Below, in pieces: positions 1 through 5,020 of a stretch of DNA of 5,020 nt. Each line of letters opens with the position of its first letter. Positions within the stretch are counted from its first letter, which is position 1. A program made the position numbers and the translations under genes. This stretch comes from an uncultured Oscillospiraceae bacterium (GTDB lineage Bacteria > Bacillota > Clostridia > UBA1212 > UBA1255): contig CABQCN010000145.1 of assembly GCA_902462635.1 (NCBI GenBank), positions 1 to 5,020 of the forward strand. The letters are read 5' to 3'. The notes under the pieces are model-generated. The model was not told where the DNA came from. It worked only from the letters and a program-made list of their open reading frames with translations, and made no database searches.

Positions 1-44
1 CCCGATATGATAGATCCATTATACCGCAGCAGATCGCGGATTTT

Positions 45-60
45 TATTTCCCGGGAAATA
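45..60. repeat. 16-bp perfect palindrome, possible operator
   Basis: TATTTCCCGGGAAATA reads the same on both strands, with its axis between bases 52 and 53. There is no spacer, so an RNA hairpin would have to give up the central CCGG as a loop and would keep only a weak six-pair stem. That makes a DNA site for a dimeric regulator more plausible than a terminator. It lies about 40 bases upstream of the predicted -35 of the aldolase-like gene, a position more typical of an activator or distal operator than of a simple repressor. No regulator family can be named from the sequence. Chance occurrence is possible. Confidence 0.35.
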
Positions 61-100
61 TTCCGGCACTTTTTATAGGGATCTGCGGAAGCAGGACGTA

Positions 101-129
101 TTGTAATCCGCCGTGAAATTTGGTAAAAT
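101..129 (+). promoter_or_regulatory. Probable promoter of the tandem aldolase gene
   Basis: The -35 candidate TTGTAA (101-106) matches four of six consensus bases. It is separated by exactly 17 bases from the -10 candidate TAAAAT (124-129), which matches five of six. TGG immediately precedes the -10, giving an extended -10 (TGN) motif. Transcription would start near 136, leaving a leader of about 50 bases before the ATG at 186. This looks like housekeeping sigma-A recognition. The match is by eye only. Confidence 0.55.
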
Positions 130-136
130 ACGTTTG

Positions 137-160
137 CCGCCGGGAAGTTTCTCCGGGCGG
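137..160 (+). other. Hairpin at the 5' end of the predicted leader RNA
   Basis: CCGCC (137-141) pairs with GGCGG (156-160). A single G-G mismatch follows, then GGA (143-145) pairs with TCC (152-154), leaving a six-base loop. G136 and T161 could add a wobble pair. No T-run follows (the next bases are TAATAATTT), so it is not a standard intrinsic terminator. It would sit almost at the first transcribed base of the promoter above, where stem-loops often protect mRNA from 5'-dependent decay; that role is inference. It ends 14 bases before the ribosome binding site and does not occlude it. Confidence 0.4.
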
Positions 161-185
161 TAATAATTTGACATGAGGTGTTAGC

Positions 186-1472
186 ATGAACTTTGAATTA
201 CTGCATCCGGCTGATCAGTTGGTAATGCTCATGGAACGGATTTACCAATACGGCATGACGACCACATCAGGGGGGAATTTGTCGATTTTAGATGAAAACG
301 GCGATATTTGGATCACGCCGGGCGCTGTGGACAAGGGGACTCTTAGCAGAAAGGATATCATACAGGTCAAACCGGACGGCACGGTAATCGGAATCCATAA
401 ACCGTCAAGCGAGTTTCCGGTACATGAGAGAATCTACAGAACAAGACCTGATATCAAAGCGATTTTGCATGCGCACCCGCCTGCTCTCGTGGCGTTCAGC
501 ATCGTAAGAAAAATTCCGGAGACGAGACTGATCCCGAATTTTGTCGAGATCTGCGGAAACGTTTCCATGGCGGTTTACGACGTGCCCGGAAGCAAAGAAC
601 TCAGTATCAAAGTAACGAGTGAGTTCCAAAAGGGAAATAACGTCGTTATGCTGGAAAATCACGGCGTCTTCGTGGGAGCTTCCGACTTGTTCAAGGCATT
701 CATGTCGTTTGAAACACTGGATTATTGCGCGCGCCTGCAGATCGAGGCCTCCAAAATCGGCAGCATCCATCCGCTCAGCGATAAATATATCCGGATCTCC
801 AAAGAAAAACAGCATGTAAATATGGATGAATTCGTAAATAAATCCATCAGCAGCGAAGAGCGCGAAGCACGGCGTGAAATGTGCACGCTGATCAAAAGAG
901 CTTACGACCAGCAGCTGTTTACCAGTACGCAGGGGACCTTTTCCCAGCGCCTTTCAGATGGGTCTTTCCTGATTACTCCATATTTTAAAGACCGGAAATA
1001 TATGGAGGAATCGGATCTCGTACGGATCGTCGGCGACTGGAAGGAAGCGGGAAAGGTTCCTTCTCGTTCCGCGCTCCTGCACAAAAAGATTTATGAAAAG
1101 CATCCGGATATTCATTCTATTATCATTGCGCATGCGCCCTATGTCATGACCTTTGCGGTGACGGATTGCGAATTTGATTCGCGGACGATCCCGGAATCTT
1201 ATATCATGCTGCGGGATGTCAAAAAGATTCCGTTCGGCGCAAGCTTCATGCAGCCTGATATGGTGGCGGATATGTTCGAACCGATGACGCCGATTCTGAT
1301 TGCGGAAAACGACTGTGTCATTGTCACGGGAACGAGCCTGATCAACGCTTTCGATAAACTGGAAGTCATGGAGTACAGCGCGAAGGCTATCGTTTCTTCA
1401 AAGGTACTGGGGGATATCGTTGCCATCACGGAGGAAGAGATCAAAGATCTGCGTGCGGCTTTCCATTTTTAA
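186..1472 (+). CDS. Tandem class II aldolase/adducin-domain protein
   Basis: This 428-residue protein contains two copies of the class II aldolase/adducin fold (the L-fuculose-1-phosphate aldolase / L-ribulose-5-phosphate 4-epimerase family), whose single-domain members are about 210-230 residues long. Domain 1 (about 5-205) has SGGNLS (28-33) and ITPG (43-46) for phosphate binding, PSSE (73-76) with the presumed catalytic Glu76, the zinc ligands His95 and His97 in HAHP, and His159 in ENHG. Domain 2 (about 225-425) aligns along its length, but the equivalents are Thr251 for the Asn of GGNLS, Ser295 for Glu76, Ile314 for His95 and Asp376 for His159; only His316 (for His97) remains. It is therefore probably non-catalytic. 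The ATG is supported by GAGGTG at 175-180, five bases upstream. The protein is predicted to be cytoplasmic, with no signal peptide or membrane segment. The gene has its own promoter and terminator. The substrate cannot be assigned: aldolase, epimerase or decarboxylase activity all remain possible. Confidence 0.9.
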   Translation: MNFELLHPADQLVMLMERIYQYGMTTTSGGNLSILDENGDIWITPGAVDKGTLSRKDIIQVKPDGTVIGIHKPSSEFPVHERIYRTRPDIKAILHAHPPALVAFSIVRKIPETRLIPNFVEICGNVSMAVYDVPGSKELSIKVTSEFQKGNNVVMLENHGVFVGASDLFKAFMSFETLDYCARLQIEASKIGSIHPLSDKYIRISKEKQHVNMDEFVNKSISSEEREARREMCTLIKRAYDQQLFTSTQGTFSQRLSDGSFLITPYFKDRKYMEESDLVRIVGDWKEAGKVPSRSALLHKKIYEKHPDIHSIIIAHAPYVMTFAVTDCEFDSRTIPESYIMLRDVKKIPFGASFMQPDMVADMFEPMTPILIAENDCVIVTGTSLINAFDKLEVMEYSAKAIVSSKVLGDIVAITEEEIKDLRAAFHF

Positions 1473-1498
1473 TGGTCTTGATTTTCTGTAAAATACCC

Positions 1499-1535
1499 GC
1501 CGGAGCGCATTCGTGCGCTCCGGCTTTTGTTTTTT
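1499..1535 (+). terminator. Intrinsic terminator after the aldolase-like gene
   Basis: A perfect 11-bp GC-rich stem, GCCGGAGCGCA (1499-1509) with TGCGCTCCGGC (1514-1524), closes a TTCG tetraloop. It is followed directly by TTTTGTTTTTT (1525-1535). The stem starts 26 bases after the TAA stop at 1470-1472. The opposite side has no matching long A-tract, so it should work mainly in the + direction. It separates the aldolase transcript from the glutamine synthetase unit. Confidence 0.93.
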
Positions 1536-1539
1536 CCGG

Positions 1540-1568
1540 TTGACATTTCCGGGAGACTACGATACCAT
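1540..1568 (+). promoter_or_regulatory. Probable promoter of the glutamine synthetase operon
   Basis: A perfect -35 hexamer, TTGACA (1540-1545), lies 17 bases from TACCAT (1563-1568), which matches four of six -10 bases. It begins only four bases after the T-tract of the preceding terminator, so the two units are packed almost without spare DNA. Predicted transcription starts near 1575. This leaves no room for a ribosome binding site ahead of the ATG at 1578 and so supports the downstream TTG start at 1602. No TnrA/GlnR-type site (TGTNA-N7-TNACA) was seen around it. Confidence 0.6.
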
Positions 1569-1578
1569 AAATACGATA
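1558..1578 (+). repeat. Short direct repeat TACGATA flanking the -10
   Basis: TACGATA occurs at 1558-1564 and again at 1572-1578, a 14-base period, with the first copy running into the presumed -10 hexamer TACCAT and the second spanning the presumed transcription start. It could be a half-site pair for a regulator or merely AT-rich similarity; seven bases twice is weak evidence. Confidence 0.2.
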
Positions 1579-1585
1579 TGATTGG

Positions 1586-1593
1586 AAGGGGTG
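1586..1593 (+). promoter_or_regulatory. Ribosome binding site that fixes the TTG start of glutamine synthetase
   Basis: AAGGGGTG, within a longer purine stretch GGAAGGGGTGG (1584-1594), closely resembles the anti-16S Shine-Dalgarno consensus and ends eight bases before TTG at 1602. It lies downstream of the in-frame ATG at 1578 and TTG at 1527, so it cannot serve either of them. It is the main reason for choosing 1602 as the start. Confidence 0.75.
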
Positions 1594-1601
1594 GATCGTG
1601 T

Positions 1602-3695
1602 TTGAGCAGTATATCGGAGATGTTCGGAAGTTTGGTTTTCAACGAGCGCATCATGCGGGAGCGGCTGCCGAAAGAAACGTACAAAGCGCTGAGAAAAACG
1701 ATGGCGGAGGGCAGAACGCTGAATCCGGATATTGCCGGCGTAGTGGCGAATGCCATGAAAGATTGGGCAATCGAGAAGGGCGCGACGCATTTTACGCATT
1801 GGTTCCAGCCGATGACGGGAATTACTGCGGAAAAGCACGATAGTTTCATATCGCCGACGCCAGACGGTCAGGTGATTATGGAATTCTCAGGTAAAGAACT
1901 CGTGAAAGGCGAACCCGACGCGTCGAGTTTTCCGTCCGGCGGCTTGCGGGCGACCTTTGAAGCCAGAGGCTATACCGCTTGGGATCCTACCTCATATGCT
2001 TTTATTAAAGAAGGGACGCTTTGTATTCCGACGGTGTTTTGCTCGTACGGCGGCGAAGCGCTGGATAAAAAGACGCCGCTTCTCCGCTCCATGGAGGCGA
2101 TCAGCCGTCAGGCGCTGCGGATCCTGCGGCTGTTTGGCAACACGTCCGTCCGTCACGTCAATACGACGGTGGGCGCAGAGCAGGAATATTTTTTGGTTGA
2201 TAAAGAGCTTTTCCTGAAGCGGAAAGACCTTGTTTATACGGGAAGGACGCTGTTTGGCGCGAAACCGCCCAAGACGCAGGAACTGGAGGACCATTATTTC
2301 GGCAGCCTGAAATCCCGCGTCAAACAATATATGAAAGAACTCAATGAAGAATTGTGGAAGCTGGGCATCATGTCGAAAACGGAGCATAACGAGGTCGCTC
2401 CGGCGCAGCATGAGCTGGCTCCTATTTATTGCAATACGAATATTGCAACGGATCACAATCAGCTGATTATGGACAGGATGAAAAAGGTCGCGGAGCGGCA
2501 GGGACTGGCCTGTCTGCTTCACGAGAAACCGTTTGCGGGCGTGAACGGAAGCGGCAAACATAACAACTGGTCGCTCAGTACGGACAGTGGGATTAATTTG
2601 CTGGAACCTGGTTCTTCTCCGCATGAAAACGCGCAATTTTTGTTGTTTTTATGCGCGGTGATTAAGGCGGTCGACGAGCACCAGGATTTGCTGCGGATTT
2701 CTGCGGCATCTGCAGGAAATGATCACAGGCTCGGCGCAAGCGAAGCGCCGCCGGCAGTGATTTCAATGTTTCTGGGAACCGAATTGACGGAAATTCTGGA
2801 GGCGATCGAGCAAGGGAGCGCCTATTCCGGACGGGAAAGGGTCGACATGGAAATCGGCGTCCACACGCTGCCGAAATTCCCGAAAGACAATACCGACCGC
2901 AACAGAACGTCGCCGTTTGCTTTTACAGGAAATAAATTCGAGTTCCGGATGCCAGGATCGTTTATGTCCATTTCCTGCCCGAATATGATTTTAAATACGA
3001 TCGTTGCGGACGTATTAATGGAATTTGCCGATACCCTGGAAGCGGCGGACGATTTTACGGCTTCGCTCAATAAGCTGATCAAGGGGACGATCAAGAACCA
3101 TAAACGGATTATCTTCAATGGGAACGGATATACGGAGGAGTGGCTCAATGAAGCGGCGCGGCGCGGTCTTTTGAATCTGCCGACGACACCGGATGCGCTT
3201 CCGTATTTTATCAGCGGCGAGAATATAGAATTATTTGCAAGACACCGTATTTTTACGGAAGCAGAGCTTCGATCCCGATATGAGATTCTTTTAGACAATT
3301 ATTGCAAAGTCGTACATATCGAAGCGAATACGATGTCGGAAATGGCGAGAAAAGAAATTTTCCCCGCAGTGATGAAAGCGATCAAAGTGGTCGGCGATAC
3401 CGTTGTTTCCCTCCGTGCGGCGCTGCCAAATGCGGATTGCGGCGCGGAAACGGAGTTGCTCCGCCAAATGTCGGACGCGGCGGCGGCATTCTATAAGAGG
3501 TCCGAAATCCTTGCAAAAGATATCGCGGCGATTCGGGAACAGAAAACGTTGCTGGATACCGCGTGCTATTTACGGGACGCGATATTGCCGGATATGGAAG
3601 AAGTGCGCAAAATTGCCGATTTTCTGGAAGAAATTATGCCTGCGGAATATTATCCGTATCCTACATACGGAGATCTCTTATTCAGTGTGTTATGA
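1602..3695 (+). CDS. glnN: Type III glutamine synthetase (GlnN/GSIII)
   Basis: The enzyme makes glutamine from glutamate, ammonia and ATP in the cytoplasm. Family members (type III, first known from Bacteroides) are about 700 residues long and form large double-ring oligomers; this one is 697 residues from TTG 1602. Visible landmarks, in order, are FGSLVFNERIMRERLP (8-23), THFTHWFQPMTGITAEKHD (62-80), which marks the type III N-terminal region, GAEQEYF (191-197), HNEVAPAQHELAP (262-274), HEKPFAGVNGSGKHNNWS (307-324) and NDHRLGASEAPP (373-384). Next come DRNRTSPFAFTGNKFEFR (432-449) and the C-terminal PTYGDLLFSV (687-696), so the gene is intact. The TTG start is chosen because a good Shine-Dalgarno precedes it and because family members begin close to the FGS motif; starts at 1578 or 1527 would lie at or upstream of the predicted transcription start. 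It heads a unit with its own promoter, and its TGA overlaps the next gene's ATG. No nitrogen-control operator was recognised. Confidence 0.96.
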   Translation: MSSISEMFGSLVFNERIMRERLPKETYKALRKTMAEGRTLNPDIAGVVANAMKDWAIEKGATHFTHWFQPMTGITAEKHDSFISPTPDGQVIMEFSGKELVKGEPDASSFPSGGLRATFEARGYTAWDPTSYAFIKEGTLCIPTVFCSYGGEALDKKTPLLRSMEAISRQALRILRLFGNTSVRHVNTTVGAEQEYFLVDKELFLKRKDLVYTGRTLFGAKPPKTQELEDHYFGSLKSRVKQYMKELNEELWKLGIMSKTEHNEVAPAQHELAPIYCNTNIATDHNQLIMDRMKKVAERQGLACLLHEKPFAGVNGSGKHNNWSLSTDSGINLLEPGSSPHENAQFLLFLCAVIKAVDEHQDLLRISAASAGNDHRLGASEAPPAVISMFLGTELTEILEAIEQGSAYSGRERVDMEIGVHTLPKFPKDNTDRNRTSPFAFTGNKFEFRMPGSFMSISCPNMILNTIVADVLMEFADTLEAADDFTASLNKLIKGTIKNHKRIIFNGNGYTEEWLNEAARRGLLNLPTTPDALPYFISGENIELFARHRIFTEAELRSRYEILLDNYCKVVHIEANTMSEMARKEIFPAVMKAIKVVGDTVVSLRAALPNADCGAETELLRQMSDAAAAFYKRSEILAKDIAAIREQKTLLDTACYLRDAILPDMEEVRKIADFLEEIMPAEYYPYPTYGDLLFSVL

Positions 3696-5020
3696 GTGCT
3701 GGAGAAACGCGCCGCACGCTGGCCGGACGTATGGAAAACGGCGTAACGGTAGTTTTTTACGTTGTTTTCCTATTTCTGTTCACTTTTTTGACGCTGGGCA
3801 TCCTGTTTTGCAATATCGGCTATGAATATAATCTGTTTCTATTATTTACATTTGTTTGCCTATTTGCGCTTCTTTCCGCTGCGCTTTGCATTTGGATCCG
3901 GAAGTATGCGGAACGATTGGTAAACTATGAGACAATTATTCTGCCGTTGCTTCTTGGCGTTTTTTTTATCATACAGGTGTATCTGGGATTCCGCCTGCGT
4001 TTTGAATCCGCATTCGATTTTGCAGCGGTATATCGAGGTGCGGCGCAGTGGGCCGAAACGGGATCGTTCCCGGATTATTATGAGTATTATCATTATTTCC
4101 CGAACAACCTCGGGGCGATGGCATTCTTGTTTTTATTTTTTAAAGGCGCCCGATTCTTTGGAATCACAGATTATTTTATGGTCGGCGTATTTCTGAACGG
4201 CGCGCTGATTACTTTGACGATTCTCGTTTCGTATTTCACGGCGAAGAAAATCGCCGGCCCTGCCGGCGGCGTTCTGTGCCTCTTCTTTTTTTTGGTTTCC
4301 CCGCCGTTTTATATTTTAGCAGCCGCATTTTACACGGATGCGCTATCGCTGCTGTTTCCTGTGCTTTTTTTCTATCTTTATTTATGTCTGAAAAACGGAG
4401 ATCATCTGAGCCGGAATCAACGGAAGCTGCTTTATATTGCAATGGCAGTTACGATTACATGCGGCGCCGCGATTAAATTTACGGTGATGATCATGGCGGT
4501 GGCCGTCCTCATTGACATGTTCCTGTCCGGTAAAATCCGGCAGGCCTGCGCCGCCGTGGCCGTGATCTGCGGATGTTTTCTGATCTTCCAGGTCTCTTTC
4601 GAGTCTTATTTCTATGAATATCATTTGGATCGGGAGAAAGCGGCGCTGATGAACACGCCGCTGACGCATTGGATGATGATGGGACTCAATCCGGCAAGCG
4701 GCGGCGCGTATCATCCGGAGGACTATACGTTTACAAGAGCGTTTACAAATACGGAAGAACGCGATGCGGCGATTCTGGAAAAAATACGCGAAAGGATAAA
4801 AGACAACGGATTTGAAGGCTTGTCGCGTCTTTTTACAAAAAAGGTTATGAAGGCCTTCGGGGACGGAACGTATGCGATTTCGGATTTCTTAGACGATGGG
4901 CCGGAAAACCCCGGGAAAATACAGGAATATGTACTGTATGATGGCAAATTCTACTCGCGCTATAAATACCTCACGCAAGCGGTTCTGATTACGGAATATC
5001 TTTTTGTCGCGGCCGGATCC
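3692..5020 (+). CDS. Polytopic membrane glycosyltransferase, GT39/ArnT-like (3' end outside window)
   Basis: The frame stays open from ATG 3692 to the last base, giving 443 codons of an incomplete gene. Hydrophobic segments lie near residues 18-40, 46-68, 80-100, 142-157, 162-182, 190-212, 215-233, 246-277, 283-302 and again from about 429. This many-pass pattern, with Asp109 in the loop after the third helix (SAFDFAAVYRGA) and FPNNLG at 136-141, resembles GT-C fold transferases of the GT39/PMT_2 type, which move a sugar from a polyprenyl phosphate carrier to a protein, lipid or wall polymer outside the membrane. A long polar stretch (about 303-428) contains THWMMMGLNP (325-334) and is presumably extracytoplasmic. 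The ATG shares ATGA with the synthetase stop. The nearest GGAG is 19 bases upstream, too far for a good ribosome site, so translation is probably coupled to the upstream gene. Two T8 runs fall in Phe codons (3960-3967 and 4286-4293). Donor and acceptor are unknown. Confidence 0.82.
   Translation, partial: MSAGETRRTLAGRMENGVTVVFYVVFLFLFTFLTLGILFCNIGYEYNLFLLFTFVCLFALLSAALCIWIRKYAERLVNYETIILPLLLGVFFIIQVYLGFRLRFESAFDFAAVYRGAAQWAETGSFPDYYEYYHYFPNNLGAMAFLFLFFKGARFFGITDYFMVGVFLNGALITLTILVSYFTAKKIAGPAGGVLCLFFFLVSPPFYILAAAFYTDALSLLFPVLFFYLYLCLKNGDHLSRNQRKLLYIAMAVTITCGAAIKFTVMIMAVAVLIDMFLSGKIRQACAAVAVICGCFLIFQVSFESYFYEYHLDREKAALMNTPLTHWMMMGLNPASGGAYHPEDYTFTRAFTNTEERDAAILEKIRERIKDNGFEGLSRLFTKKVMKAFGDGTYAISDFLDDGPENPGKIQEYVLYDGKFYSRYKYLTQAVLITEYLFVAAGS

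Noticed and set aside
3..116. Open frame on the + strand from the window edge to TGA at 114-116, with plausible protein-like content (contains IPQQIADFYFPGN); a second frame is open from 1 to TAG at 76-78.
   Set aside because: Neither has a start supported by a ribosome site in the window, both are short, only one at most could be real, and the longer one overlaps the predicted -35. One could be the tail of an upstream gene, but this cannot be decided without upstream sequence.
168..173. A perfect TTGACA just upstream of the aldolase ATG.
   Set aside because: It lies next to the ribosome site, and no -10-like hexamer occurs at the right distance inside the gene, so it would not transcribe the full coding region.
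1527..1601. Longer N-terminus for glutamine synthetase from TTG 1527 or ATG 1578.
   Set aside because: 1527 lies in the terminator T-tract and upstream of the promoter, 1578 lies almost at the predicted transcription start, and the added residues do not resemble the family N-terminus.
1992..2636. A 214-residue minus-strand open frame opposite glutamine synthetase.
   Set aside because: It is antisense to the strongly conserved core of the synthetase, and its Arg/Phe/Gln-rich translation has the look of a shadow frame in GC-rich third-position DNA.
3274..3283. CCCGATATGA repeated from the first ten bases of the window.
   Set aside because: Ten matching bases, one copy in a coding region, with no extension on either side beyond chance; not a meaningful repeat.
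4252..4268. Inverted repeat CGCCGGC-CCT-GCCGGCG inside the glycosyltransferase gene.
   Set aside because: It encodes an ordinary Ala-Gly-Pro turn between helices, and the next T-run (4286) is 17 bases further on, too far for an intrinsic terminator.
3860..4947. Several minus-strand open frames opposite the glycosyltransferase (for example 3860-4093, 4382-4714, 4723-4947).
   Set aside because: They are antisense to a continuous 443-codon membrane-protein frame, have low-complexity basic or His/Arg-rich translations and show no recognisable family.

Overview
The window carries three protein-coding genes, all on the + strand, with compact and readable control regions between them. Base composition is moderate (roughly half G+C by eye). 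Shine-Dalgarno sites are strong and GAGGTG-like, there is a textbook intrinsic terminator, and the glutamine synthetase is a type III enzyme of the kind common in anaerobic Firmicutes. Together these suggest a member of the Bacillota, most likely a clostridial lineage. The lineage is an inference from family resemblance, not from a marker gene.

Layout: positions 1-185 are a leader region. It holds a 16-bp perfect palindrome (45-60), a probable extended -10 promoter (101-129), a hairpin at the predicted 5' end of the transcript (137-160) and a strong ribosome binding site. Positions 186-1472 encode a 428-residue protein made of two class II aldolase/adducin domains in tandem. The first keeps the zinc-binding and catalytic residues; the second has lost most of them. 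An 11-bp stem with a TTCG loop and T-tract (1499-1535) ends this unit. Four bases later a new promoter begins (TTGACA, 17 bp, TACCAT; 1540-1568). It drives a type III glutamine synthetase, best started at a TTG at 1602 (1602-3695, 697 residues). The synthetase stop codon overlaps the ATG of a third gene (3692 to the window end, incomplete), a polytopic membrane protein resembling GT-C fold glycosyltransferases of the GT39/ArnT type.

How the genes fit together: the aldolase-like gene appears to be a monocistronic unit, possibly acting on a sugar phosphate or related hydroxy-carbonyl compound. The synthetase and the membrane glycosyltransferase share four bases and are probably transcribed together and translationally coupled, although nitrogen assimilation and lipid-linked sugar transfer have no obvious functional link.

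No RNA gene, CRISPR array, insertion sequence or phage feature was seen. The items most worth a second look are the half-degenerate tandem aldolase and the unusual overlapping synthetase/glycosyltransferase pair. I found no convincing evidence of a wholly new system here.
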